NCBI GenBank assembly: GCA_018402765.1
Contig: JAGYIE010000001.1
Span: 930,001 to 994,000 of the forward strand
DNA length: 64,000 nucleotides
Source of the DNA: Vicingaceae bacterium
Lineage (GTDB): Bacteria > Bacteroidota > Bacteroidia > Flavobacteriales_E > Vicingaceae
Reading direction: 5' to 3'
The notes under the pieces are model-generated. The model worked only from the letters and a program-made list of their open reading frames with translations. It was not told the DNA's origin and made no database searches. The stretch's first letter is position 1. Every line of letters starts with the position of its first letter. Below, piece by piece: positions 1-8,756 of this stretch. The position numbers and the translations under genes are program-made.

Positions 1-1854
1 ATTTTCCGGCTGATTCAACCCGGTTACTAAAAGACTTAATCGCTTAATTTCTTTGTATTTTCCTTCTTCAGTTCTAAAATAAGTCTTACCGAATTCGTAC
101 ATTTTCAATCGATCAGACTTTCGGTTGATGTTGTACCTCAACGTATCTAAACCGCCAAACAACAAATTTTGACGCAACACACTCAAGTCTCCACTTAATG
201 GATTCAGTATTTCTACGACATCATCACCTAATTTATTATCAATCTTATAAAAACTAGCAGCAGTTAAAGAATTGTTCCAAATCTCGTAAAATCCATTATC
301 GGTCATTAAATTAGAGACACTGTTTTGCAACTCTTCCGCATCAGGTTTTGGTGCATACGATAAAGAAGATTTTAAGAAATCTGGCATCTCGATATGGTTA
401 TACCCATACACTCTTAATACATCTTCGATCACATCGATTTCTCGCTGTACATCTACTCGGTATGGAGGAACAGACAAACTTAATACGCTGTTATTATCAG
501 CCGTAATCTTTATTTCTAAGTCTATTAAAATCTGCTTAATCCGCTCCTCTCCAATCTCCTGACCAATGATTCTATTACAGTTAGCGATAGAAAAATCGAA
601 CTCGAAGTTAGCAATAGGGTTAGGGTAAATGTCATTAATTTCACTAGAAATTTCCCCTCCTGCCAATTCTTGAATCAATAAAGCAGCTCTTTTCAACGCA
701 TAAACCGTACTATCTGGATCGGTTCCTCTTTCGTATCGAAAAGAGGCATCTGTGTTTAATCCCTGCCCTTTCGCTGTTTTACGAACAGAAACAGGATTAA
801 AGTAGGCACTTTCTAGAAATACGTTCGTAGTTGAAGTTTTTACTCCACATTTTTCTCCTCCAAAAACTCCGGCAATGCACATTCCTTCATCTGCATTACA
901 AATCATCAGGTCTTTGTCAGATAACTTTCTTTCTACGCCGTCTAAGGTTACAAAAGTACTGCCTTCAGGCAGTTGCTTTACGACTACTTTATCTCCAACA
1001 ATTTTATCGGCATCGAATGCATGAAGTGGTTGCCCAATTTCGTGCAACACATAATTGGTTACATCTACCACATTATTAATCGGCTTAACTCCAATGGTTA
1101 ATAAGTTATTTTTTAACCAATTTGGACTATCTTTCACTTCAACACCTGAAATGGTTACTGAAGAATATCGCGGACAAGCATCTTGATCTTTTATACTAAC
1201 AGCAATCGTTCTAGACGTATTTGCTACTTTAAAATCCTCTACAGAAGGCTTTATTAATTCAGCGGTTTTATCATACCTCTTCAAAACAGCTACTAAATCT
1301 CTAGCTACTCCAAAATGTGATGCAGCATCGGCTCTATTTGGCGTTAGGCCAATTTCAAGCATCCAATCGCTTTCAACTTTAAAGTATTCAGCGGCTGCAG
1401 TTCCAACCTTTGCTTTTGGATCTAATACCATAATGCCATCGTGTCCTTTTCCTAACCCGATTTCATCTTCGGCACAAATCATCCCTTCCGAAACTTGACC
1501 TCTAATTTTTGATTTCTTAATCACAAATGATTCTCCATCTATGGGAAATAATTCTGCCCCAACAGTTGACACGACAACTTTTTGTCCGACTTCTACATTT
1601 GGTGCACCACAGACAATACTTAATGGCTCTGTACCTCCAACATTTACTGTAGTGCAACTTAGTTTATCCGCATCAGGATGCTTTTCTTTGGTTAAAACCT
1701 CCCCAATTACAATACCTTTTAAACCACCTTTTATGGTTTCTACCTCTTCCATCCCTTCTACTTCTAACCCACAATCGGTTAAATAAATAGAAGTTTCTTG
1801 AGGAGTAATATCAGCTTTGATGTAATTGCGTAACCAACTGTATGCTATCTTCAT
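1..1854 (-). CDS. pheT: Phenylalanyl-tRNA synthetase beta subunit, 3' end outside window
   Basis: Charges tRNA-Phe together with PheS in the cytoplasm. Translating the minus strand from the ATG at 1854 gives 618 uninterrupted codons to the window edge. The family is about 800 residues, so the C-terminal catalytic-like and anticodon-binding parts are missing. The N-terminus (MKIAYSWLRNYI, then GLEVEG) and the tRNA-binding OB-fold (HPDADKL, then VCGAPNV, then SEGMICAEDE) are typical. These are followed by the B3/B4 editing region (TPNRAD, PINNVVDVTNYV, HAFDADK) and the B5 region (SFRYERG). It is the first gene of its transcript here, with no gene on the same strand directly upstream within 70 bases. 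Confidence 0.97.
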   Translation of the reverse strand, partial: MKIAYSWLRNYIKADITPQETSIYLTDCGLEVEGMEEVETIKGGLKGIVIGEVLTKEKHPDADKLSCTTVNVGGTEPLSIVCGAPNVEVGQKVVVSTVGAELFPIDGESFVIKKSKIRGQVSEGMICAEDEIGLGKGHDGIMVLDPKAKVGTAAAEYFKVESDWMLEIGLTPNRADAASHFGVARDLVAVLKRYDKTAELIKPSVEDFKVANTSRTIAVSIKDQDACPRYSSVTISGVEVKDSPNWLKNNLLTIGVKPINNVVDVTNYVLHEIGQPLHAFDADKIVGDKVVVKQLPEGSTFVTLDGVERKLSDKDLMICNADEGMCIAGVFGGEKCGVKTSTTNVFLESAYFNPVSVRKTAKGQGLNTDASFRYERGTDPDSTVYALKRAALLIQELAGGEISSEINDIYPNPIANFEFDFSIANCNRIIGQEIGEERIKQILIDLEIKITADNNSVLSLSVPPYRVDVQREIDVIEDVLRVYGYNHIEMPDFLKSSLSYAPKPDAEELQNSVSNLMTDNGFYEIWNNSLTAASFYKIDNKLGDDVVEILNPLSGDLSVLRQNLLFGGLDTLRYNINRKSDRLKMYEFGKTYFRTEEGKYKEIKRLSLLVTGLNQPEN

Positions 1855-1925
1855 GGATAAATGAAATCAAAAATTAAAAAAACAAAGATAAAAAAACACT
1901 TAGATAGTAAAGGATTGAGAGCCGA

Positions 1926-2834
1926 TTAAATATGATTTACTTGCCACACTTTCACTCTTCGGTCGTCTCCTGTGCTGATCAAGATACCGTTTGAAGCTAA
2001 AAGCAAGAGCGCATTCACCGAATGTGTGTGTCCATTAGACTTTGGGATCTGAATTCGTTGCACCGGTTGTAGTGTATTTACATCCCAAACTTTTATCGTC
2101 TTGTCACGACTAGCCGATATAACATAAGGGGTATTTTTAGGTTGTTGTAAGTTATAAATTGCCCAATTGTGAGCAGGAAATTCATTTACTTTTTGATACA
2201 TCATTAGATCCCATTCTACTAAATGTGCATTCTTAAGCCCAACTAATAAATTCTGATTACCATATACATAGATAAGCGAATTTATTCCCGAATCCTGCTT
2301 AAGTAGTTGCTTTTCTTCGAAAGTTTCACTAGATAATAAATGAATTGTACCATCTCCACAGCCAATAGCTAGCTCATTCCTTTCAGTTGAAAAAGTTAGT
2401 TGCCGTATCTTTTCTTCAGTTAATTTAACCTGATAAATTAGTTCGAAATTTTGTGCGTTCCAGATAGAAATACTTCCATCACCAGAGGCGACATAAAATT
2501 GACTTGCACTAGCATTATATTTTATATCGAAAATATATGCTTTATGGGCAGCTAATAGTTTTAATTCTTTTTTCTCTGCTAAATCTAATACATGAATTCC
2601 TCCACCGGTTTGTCCAACCAATAGCATATTTAATTCAGGCAAATAACAAAGCGATACGATCATCGCAGGAATCTGAGCAATTACTTTATGCTCGTCTGTT
2701 TCCACATTCCATAAAATAACTTTTCGGTCGGAACCCCCTGAAAAAAAGGTTTCAGGAGTTGGGCCTTGCTCTAATGCATAAACTGCCGCTTGATGCACTC
2801 GGTATTCTTTTACAAATGATAGAATTTCTGTCAA
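1926..2834 (-). CDS. WD40 repeat protein
   Basis: A 302-residue protein made almost wholly of WD40-type beta-propeller blades. Recurrent blade endings are visible (KVILWNV, SISIWNA, TIKVWDV, RVKVWQV), with GH/AH starts (AAHKAY, PAHNWA, GHTHSVNALL). The number of blades fits a single seven-bladed propeller, which usually acts as a protein-interaction platform. No signal peptide or catalytic domain is visible, so a cytoplasmic scaffold is likely. The open frame starts at a TTG and no in-frame ATG exists upstream before a stop, so the start is less certain than the frame. The precise partner is unknown. Confidence 0.85.
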   Translation of the reverse strand: MTEILSFVKEYRVHQAAVYALEQGPTPETFFSGGSDRKVILWNVETDEHKVIAQIPAMIVSLCYLPELNMLLVGQTGGGIHVLDLAEKKELKLLAAHKAYIFDIKYNASASQFYVASGDGSISIWNAQNFELIYQVKLTEEKIRQLTFSTERNELAIGCGDGTIHLLSSETFEEKQLLKQDSGINSLIYVYGNQNLLVGLKNAHLVEWDLMMYQKVNEFPAHNWAIYNLQQPKNTPYVISASRDKTIKVWDVNTLQPVQRIQIPKSNGHTHSVNALLLLASNGILISTGDDRRVKVWQVNHI

Positions 2835-2951
2835 AAGATCTAATTTGCTGTAAAATTAAGGGTTTAATAACAACTTTAGCCACAAAATTCACAATGAAAA
2901 AATCTCAAAGTTCACAAAGGAAAAGTATGGGATTTGAAAAATGCTTTCACT

Positions 2952-2982
2952 TGCCTTTCGACTTCGCTCAAGGTGACAAAGG
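2952..2982. repeat. Candidate dispersed intergenic repeat
   Basis: The 210-base gap between the WD40 gene and recG holds no gene. It contains CCTTTCGACTTCGCTCAAGG followed by TGACA, which resembles the short, partly palindromic TTCGACT(T/A)CGCTCA sequences scattered between genes in many Bacteroidota genomes. Only one copy was noticed in this window, so its repeat status rests on general knowledge. Confidence 0.35.
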
Positions 2983-3044
2983 CCGTGGTAATTCAAATTA
3001 GTAGTTTTTATTTAACTAATTTATTAACTTATTGATTCATTGAA

Positions 3045-5153
3045 CTAAGAAATCCTACTCCAATTCGTCTTCCCTCTTTGCTGCTCTCGAGCGAAAGCGA
3101 GGATTGGTTGGTGCTCTATCATTTGCAAATCCGGATCTTTATCTAAAATATCTCTAGCAGCATTTCGAGCAACTTCTATCAATTGGCCATCCTTCGCTAG
3201 ATTAGTTAGTTTTAAGTTTACAGGCACTCCACTTTGCTGCGTTCCTGATAAATCGCCAGGGCCACGCAATCTCAAATCAACCTCAGCTATTTGAAACCCA
3301 TCATTGGTTTCCGTCATGGTTTTCATCCTAAGTTTACCATCGTCTGATAATTTATAACCAGTCATCAAATAGCAATATGACTGCTCTGCCCCTCTACCTA
3401 CTCTACCTCTCAACTGATGTAATTGCGACAAACCAAAACGCTCGGCACTTTCTATTACCATTAAAGAGGCATTCGGCACATTAACGCCAACCTCGATAAC
3501 TGTAGTAGCGACCATAATTTGAGTTTCTCCTTTCACAAACCGCTGCATTTCGGCTTCCTTATTTTCATTCGTCATTTGACCATGAACGATGCTGACCTGA
3601 TATTCGAGTCGTGGAAATTTATTCAATACGTCATCAAAACCGGCTTGCAAGTTGGCATAGTCCATCTTTTCCGACTCGTCAATCAATGGATATACGATAT
3701 ACACTTGTCGACCTAATTTAATTTGCTCTCGGAGCACTCCCCACAAACGTTCGCGCTTATTTTCAAACCAATGAATGGTCTCAATAGGCTTTCTACCGGG
3801 AGGCAATTCATCAATTACGGATACATCTAAATCGCCATACAAAGTCATGGCTAAGGTTCTTGGAATCGGCGTAGCTGTCATCACTAAAATATGTGGCACA
3901 CCGTTGGGATTTTTCTTCCATAGTTTAGCTCGCTGTGCAACTCCAAAACGATGCTGCTCATCAATAACACAAAGTCCTAAATTGTGAAACTTTACCTTAT
4001 CTTCTAACAGGGCATGTGTACCTACCAAAATATGCAATTCACCACTCTCCAGTTCTTTATGAATAATCCTTCTATCTTTTATTTTTACAGACCCAGTCAG
4101 TAAAGAAATTTTTACCGGCATGGCTTCTAGCATTTCACTTAACGAGGCATAATGTTGCTGCGCTAATATTTCTGTAGGAGCCATAAGGCAAGCTTGGAAA
4201 CCATTATCCATTGCCATTAGCATAGCCATTAACCCCACCACCGTTTTGCCACTCCCTACGTCACCTTGTAGCAACCGATTCATATGTCGACCGGTACCCA
4301 TATCTTTTCGAATTTCCTTCAACACTCTTTTTTGAGCATTGGTTAATTCAAAAGCTAAATTATTTTGATAAAAATGATTGAAATAGTCGCCAATCGTTGG
4401 AAAAGAAAACCCTCTTGTTTTGTGAGTATTGATCAATTTAAGCTTCAGCAATTCGAGCTGAATAAAAAATAACTCTTCGAATTTCAATCGAAAGATAGCT
4501 CTCTTAAGGATTTCTGTATTCTTAGGAAAATGCAATTGGATCAGTGCTTTCTCTCGCGTCAATAATTTATATTGCTCAATGATATCGGCAGACAAATTCT
4601 CGGGTATTTTTCCAATAAGCTGGGTAAATAAATTCTTCTGAAGCTTTACAATATTTTTTGAACTCAATCCTGAGTTATTCAACTTCTCCGTTGACGTATA
4701 GACCGCCTGCAAGGTAGATTGAATTGTGTTCTTATACTCCACCAAGGTTTCCAATTCCGGATGAACGATACTTAATGAATTATTAAACGAGTTAACCTTT
4801 CCGTATAGCACATATTTAATTCCTACTCCAACGGTGGATCCTAGAAATTTAATTCCCTTAAACCAAACCACTTGAATTCGACCTGTATCATCTTTAAAGG
4901 TGGCTGCTAATCTTTTTTGACGAGCTGCACCAATGGTTTCAATGTGGGTAAACTCACCAACAATCTGTATGTACGGCAAATCAGGATGTAGCTCTGAAAT
5001 GGTGTAGAATTTGGTTTTATCAACATATCGAAACGGATAATGCGTCATTAAATCGCCAAACGTATGAATATTCAACCCCTTCTTTAATAGCTCCCCACGC
5101 TTAGGGCCAACTCCTTTCAGGTATTCAATAGACGTTTGTAACAATTGGGTCAT
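3045..5153 (-). CDS. recG: ATP-dependent DNA helicase RecG
   Basis: Branch-migrating helicase that reverses stalled replication forks and processes recombination intermediates. The 702-residue length matches the family. An N-terminal wedge/OB-fold domain (about residues 60-135) precedes the helicase core. The core has Walker A GDVGSGKT at 297-304, the RecG-type DEQH box at 398-401, TATPIPRT (motif III), and the motif VI segment QLRGRVGRG. A RecG C-terminal tail with LRGPGDLSGTQQSG is present. The ATG start at 5153 gives the usual N-terminus with the helix-hairpin segment LKGVGPKRGELL. It appears to be transcribed alone or with the WD40 gene, 210 bases downstream. Confidence 0.97.
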   Translation of the reverse strand: MTQLLQTSIEYLKGVGPKRGELLKKGLNIHTFGDLMTHYPFRYVDKTKFYTISELHPDLPYIQIVGEFTHIETIGAARQKRLAATFKDDTGRIQVVWFKGIKFLGSTVGVGIKYVLYGKVNSFNNSLSIVHPELETLVEYKNTIQSTLQAVYTSTEKLNNSGLSSKNIVKLQKNLFTQLIGKIPENLSADIIEQYKLLTREKALIQLHFPKNTEILKRAIFRLKFEELFFIQLELLKLKLINTHKTRGFSFPTIGDYFNHFYQNNLAFELTNAQKRVLKEIRKDMGTGRHMNRLLQGDVGSGKTVVGLMAMLMAMDNGFQACLMAPTEILAQQHYASLSEMLEAMPVKISLLTGSVKIKDRRIIHKELESGELHILVGTHALLEDKVKFHNLGLCVIDEQHRFGVAQRAKLWKKNPNGVPHILVMTATPIPRTLAMTLYGDLDVSVIDELPPGRKPIETIHWFENKRERLWGVLREQIKLGRQVYIVYPLIDESEKMDYANLQAGFDDVLNKFPRLEYQVSIVHGQMTNENKEAEMQRFVKGETQIMVATTVIEVGVNVPNASLMVIESAERFGLSQLHQLRGRVGRGAEQSYCYLMTGYKLSDDGKLRMKTMTETNDGFQIAEVDLRLRGPGDLSGTQQSGVPVNLKLTNLAKDGQLIEVARNAARDILDKDPDLQMIEHQPILAFAREQQRGKTNWSRIS

Positions 5154-5226
5154 CGCTTAATAAAGATAGCCTATAAAAATAAGTGGATATTTTGAGAACT
5201 CCTCTTTAAATTATGTAAAAGTGCAA

Positions 5227-5733
5227 TTATCTATTCGCATAATTGATTTTAATTTGTTCCACGATATCCGAAACAGCAGGACACACCAGTGTGTTTATAA
5301 ACGTTAGATTTAAAATTTGATGCATTTTTCTTCGGTCGGTATGCGGATATTCTCTGCAAGCATTTGGCCGAGCTTCGTAGGCAATGCAATAATTATCGTC
5401 TCCCAAAAAAGGACAAGGAGCAGCAGGAAAAACAAAGTCATGCTCATCATCTTCCACTAGATATTTTGTTACAAATTCAGCAGGTCGCATTTTGAAATGC
5501 TTCGACAACCGTTCAATGTCTTTTTGATGAAAAATTGGCGAAGTTGTTTTGCAACAATTCCCGCAATCTAAACAGTCGATTTCTTCAAAAGCATCCTCAT
5601 GTAATTCTTGAAATTGCTGATCTAGATCTTTCGGCTTTTTCTTCTTTAATCGGTCTAAAAAAGCTTTATTTTCTTTTTTATTTTGATTTGCTCGTTCAAG
5701 TTTATCGGTTAAAAAAAGTGGTAAAGGCTTCAA
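5227..5733 (-). CDS. YkgJ-type cysteine-cluster protein (putative metal/Fe-S binding)
   Basis: A 168-residue cytoplasmic protein with the UPF0153/YkgJ cysteine pattern: CLDCGNCC near residue 54, then CPFLGDDNYC, a C in RPNACREYP, and a late C in TLVCP. In this family the conserved cysteines are thought to bind a metal or an iron-sulfur cluster, but no reaction is established. The first 50 residues are lysine-rich and probably helical. The open frame begins at TTG and no ATG lies nearby upstream. It stands alone, 160 bases from mnmD, and that gap shows no further gene. Confidence 0.8.
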   Translation of the reverse strand: MKPLPLFLTDKLERANQNKKENKAFLDRLKKKKPKDLDQQFQELHEDAFEEIDCLDCGNCCKTTSPIFHQKDIERLSKHFKMRPAEFVTKYLVEDDEHDFVFPAAPCPFLGDDNYCIAYEARPNACREYPHTDRRKMHQILNLTFINTLVCPAVSDIVEQIKINYANR

Positions 5734-5892
5734 TAGTTCGTTATTTGATTATTAATAAGTAAAGGTCGGGTATTTTTTGAGTTTTTTTAAATGGATGATA
5801 GAAATACGATTAAAGAAGTGGGCCAGCTGCCTATTCATTAAAATCATCGATGCTGATTTGAATGACAAAAATACAATTGTCTAATTGATGCA

Positions 5893-6615
5893 TTATTTAA
5901 TCGCTCTAAGTACCTCTCTCTTACCACCATCGGGACCTTTATGCTTCTCTATGGCAAACCCTTGCTCTTTAAGTGCTCTTTTTACATCTCCCTTTACGCA
6001 ATAAGTTGACAAAACACCTCCCGGTTTTAAAATGGCATACATCTTGGCAAAAATTTCTTCTGTCCACAACTCGCCTTGAACCTCGGGAGCGAAAGCATCA
6101 AAATAAATCAAATCATATTGTTCAGGAGAAAAATCAATGGCTTCAATTGGCGCTTCTATTTTTGTTAATTTGAATAAGTCAGTTATTTCTGCTCCATCGC
6201 TCCATGGAGCCAAATGAATAGACTGAAATAACTCAGCAGCAGAAGTATGTAACAATTGGTCAACATAATTTAATTGGTTTAACAACTCATCTTCTAAAGG
6301 AAACGCTTCAATTGCATCATAGCGAATCGATTTGTTCAGACCTTCATTTGCTAGAGCAGTCATTAAAACATTTAAGCCTGTGCCCATACCGACCTCAAGT
6401 ATTGAAATGAAATCCAAATTCGCTGCGACATACGCAAGTCCTAACTCTATAAAAACGCGCTGCGACTCTTTTATTGAACCATGGTAAGAATGATAGTGCT
6501 CATCCAAATCAGGAACATATAATGAATGGCTGCCGTCAGCAGTTGTAATTATTTCTCTTTTCAAATCTGTCGCTTTAGTTACAATTGAACCCAAAAAAGA
6601 AGGGTATTTTTGCAT
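5893..6615 (-). CDS. mnmD: tRNA (5-methylaminomethyl-2-thiouridine)-methyltransferase MnmD
   Basis: SAM-dependent methyltransferase for the last step of mnm5(s2)U34 formation in tRNA wobble positions. It is the stand-alone N-terminal half of E. coli MnmC. The 240-residue protein has the SAM-binding motif ILEVGMGTGLN, the DUF752/MnmD signature (FDAFAPEVQGELWT), then KPGGVLSTYCVKGDVKRAL and a C-terminal PDGGKREVLRA. The FAD-dependent oxidase domain of bifunctional MnmC is absent, as is usual in Bacteroidota. The start at 6615 lies back to back with the plus-strand thioredoxin-like gene (25 bases), and the promoter of that gene overlaps the mnmD N-terminal codons. Confidence 0.9.
   Translation of the reverse strand: MQKYPSFLGSIVTKATDLKREIITTADGSHSLYVPDLDEHYHSYHGSIKESQRVFIELGLAYVAANLDFISILEVGMGTGLNVLMTALANEGLNKSIRYDAIEAFPLEDELLNQLNYVDQLLHTSAAELFQSIHLAPWSDGAEITDLFKLTKIEAPIEAIDFSPEQYDLIYFDAFAPEVQGELWTEEIFAKMYAILKPGGVLSTYCVKGDVKRALKEQGFAIEKHKGPDGGKREVLRAIK
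6585..6612 (+). promoter_or_regulatory. Bacteroidota-type promoter for the thioredoxin-like gene
   Basis: A TTG at 6585-6587 lies 17 bases before TATTTTTG at 6605-6612, matching the -33/-7 consensus (TTG then TAnnTTTG). The expected transcript start leaves a leader of roughly 20-25 bases before the ATG at 6641. Confidence 0.5.
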
Positions 6616-6640
6616 TCAAATTTAAGAAACAAGACGCAGT

Positions 6641-7264
6641 ATGAAATTTCCATTTGATAAAAAAAGAATTGAGGAAGGCATGAGCTTTCAATCTTATTAT
6701 AACCTAACCGATAAATTAGTAGAAGAGGGCAAAACTACAGGGCCTAAACAGTCAGATGATTTAGCACATTATACAAAGCTTAATCTTTCAAGAATGAAAC
6801 GTTTGGCAAAAACTGCATCTTTAAGCGATTTATTAATTGAAAAAATTAATCGCATAAAAAGCAAAGTGTACTTCTTAGTAATTTCTGAAGCTTGGTGTGG
6901 CGATGCTGCACAAAATGTTCCTTTAATAGCTAAGGCTGCTGAGTTTAGCTCAAATATTGACTTAAAAATTATTTTAAGAGATGATAATTTGGATATAATG
7001 GATACCTACCTGACTAACGGTGGGCGTTCAATACCAAAAGTCATCGCTATAGATGCTGAAACATTAGAAGTAATAGCTGAGTGGGGACCTCGACCAAAAG
7101 GTGCTCAAGAGTTAATGTTAGAATTAAAATCGAAAGAAGCGGCATATCCTGAAATATCAGAAGCCCTACAAAGGTGGTATATCACTGACAAAACGAATTC
7201 TTTTCAAGCTGATTTTGGCCAATTAATTGATGCAATTGTCGCTACCACCGAAACAATAAAATAA
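6641..7264 (+). CDS. Thioredoxin-fold protein with a single-cysteine WCGDA site
   Basis: A 207-residue protein without signal peptide. The thioredoxin-fold core includes the strand YFLVISEAWCGDAAQ (Cys86) and the cis-proline segment RSIPKVIAID. The usual CxxC is replaced by CGDA, and Cys86 is the only cysteine in the protein, so classical dithiol-disulfide exchange is unlikely. A monothiol, peroxidase-like or binding role is possible. Similar WCGDA proteins occur widely in Bacteroidota and are named only 'thioredoxin family protein'. The ATG is preceded by a plausible promoter. The downstream lipoprotein gene has its own possible -7 element. Confidence 0.8.
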   Translation: MKFPFDKKRIEEGMSFQSYYNLTDKLVEEGKTTGPKQSDDLAHYTKLNLSRMKRLAKTASLSDLLIEKINRIKSKVYFLVISEAWCGDAAQNVPLIAKAAEFSSNIDLKIILRDDNLDIMDTYLTNGGRSIPKVIAIDAETLEVIAEWGPRPKGAQELMLELKSKEAAYPEISEALQRWYITDKTNSFQADFGQLIDAIVATTETIK

Positions 7265-7285
7265 ATGCAGTAAGAGTTCTTTAGG

Positions 7286-7293
7286 TATATTTG
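7286..7293 (+). promoter_or_regulatory. -7 element directly before the beta-helix lipoprotein gene
   Basis: TATATTTG (TAnnTTTG) ends 8 bases before the ATG at 7302. A good -33 TTG is not evident. If used, the mRNA would have almost no 5' leader. Confidence 0.35.
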
Positions 7294-7301
7294 CCCACTG
7301 T

Positions 7302-8753
7302 ATGAGAAATTATTCTGTTTTTATTGGACTTCTAGTTGGTATACTTGTTCTTTTCTCTTGTAGAAAAGATGATGAGTTAATAAGTTCTTCAATAGCAAAC
7401 ATTCAGTTATCAAAAGATAGCATATCGTTCGATACGGTTTTTACTACAGTGGGTTCGGTTACTCAGAATTTTCGAATATTTAACCCCTATAAAGAAAGCA
7501 TAAAGATTAGTTCTATTCGCTTAAGAAATGGAAGTAGTTCTCAATTTAGAATTAATATAGATGGTATACCAGGAACTCAAAGTGATATTATCATTCCTCC
7601 TAAAGACAGTATTTTTGGATTTGTAGAGGTCACTGTTGACCCAACGAACTCACTAAATCCTTTCTTTATTGAGGATGAGATTCTTTTTTTTACCAATGGG
7701 AATGAAAAAAGCTTAAAGCTATTGGCATATGGACAAAATGCAATTTATTTTACACCGGACACACGAATAGAAGGACTTCCTCCTTTTAGTATAATTGCCA
7801 ATGAGTTCGAAAATGTAACGTTTACAAAAGACTTACCTTATGTAATTTATGGATATGCGGTAGTGGATAGTAATGCGACATTAAACATAGATGCAGGAGC
7901 TCGTATTTATTTTTATAACAATGGAGGGCTATGGATATACAGAGGTGGAAATATTCAGGTTAATGGGACACAATCAGAGCCAGTATTATTTAGAGGTTCT
8001 CGTTTAGATCGAGATTATGATGAAGTAGCAGGTCAGTGGGACCGTATTTGGATCAACGAAGGCTCAGTGGACAATAATTTTAATTATGCTATAATCGAAA
8101 ACTCTTTTATTGGAATACAAGCAGAGTATTTTCCATTTTCTTCAACTCCTCAAGTTTCAAGCAATCAACTCAATATAAAAAACACAATTATTAGAAACTC
8201 CTCGGGGTTTGGCCTTTTGGGGACGCTTTATCAAATAAATGGAGAAAATCTATTGATTGAAAATTGTGGACAATATAACGTTGCATTAACAGGTTCAGGA
8301 AATTATGATTTCAAGCACTGCACATTTGCAAACTATTGGAATGAATCTCAACGAGAGACGCCATTGTTCTATGCACAGAATTACCAAAGTACAGCTGCAG
8401 GCCTTGTAGTAGGAACTCCAATTGTAAGAGTTGCTAATTCTATTATTGATGGCCGTTTAGACATTGAATGGGATTATGAGGCTATTGATACCTCTTTAGT
8501 TGACTTTCAATTTGAAAACTGTATCATAAAAACAGATTCTACTTTATCAGGCGGACGCTATATTAACAGTATTCAGTCGCCCACCTTTCCATTGTTCACA
8601 AACGCTTCAGAACGTGACTACACTCTAGTTCAAGGCTCTAGAGCTATTAACTTTGGTAATAGCACTGCTGGTCAATTGGTACCTATCGATCTAGTTGGCA
8701 ATTCACGAACAATGGATGCTGCTCCTGATGCAGGATGCTATGAATTTCAGTAA
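7302..8753 (+). CDS. Predicted surface lipoprotein with Ig-like and beta-helix regions
   Basis: A 483-residue exported lipoprotein. The N-terminal hydrophobic segment ends in the lipobox LFSC (Cys about residue 20), followed by charged RKDDE. Residues about 35-145 look like a HYDIN/ASPM-type Ig-like domain (FDTVFTTVGSVTQNFRIFNP). The remainder has the regular Asn/Gly-rich short strands of a right-handed parallel beta-helix (IIENSFIGIQAEY, IKNTIIRNSSGFGLLG, HCTFANYW). The C-terminal AGCYEF is common to this Bacteroidota family. No catalytic residues can be assigned; carbohydrate binding or lyase-like ancestry is possible. It ends 3 bases from the convergent acyl-CoA reductase gene. Confidence 0.75.
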   Translation: MRNYSVFIGLLVGILVLFSCRKDDELISSSIANIQLSKDSISFDTVFTTVGSVTQNFRIFNPYKESIKISSIRLRNGSSSQFRINIDGIPGTQSDIIIPPKDSIFGFVEVTVDPTNSLNPFFIEDEILFFTNGNEKSLKLLAYGQNAIYFTPDTRIEGLPPFSIIANEFENVTFTKDLPYVIYGYAVVDSNATLNIDAGARIYFYNNGGLWIYRGGNIQVNGTQSEPVLFRGSRLDRDYDEVAGQWDRIWINEGSVDNNFNYAIIENSFIGIQAEYFPFSSTPQVSSNQLNIKNTIIRNSSGFGLLGTLYQINGENLLIENCGQYNVALTGSGNYDFKHCTFANYWNESQRETPLFYAQNYQSTAAGLVVGTPIVRVANSIIDGRLDIEWDYEAIDTSLVDFQFENCIIKTDSTLSGGRYINSIQSPTFPLFTNASERDYTLVQGSRAINFGNSTAGQLVPIDLVGNSRTMDAAPDAGCYEFQ

Positions 8754-8756
8754 CTA

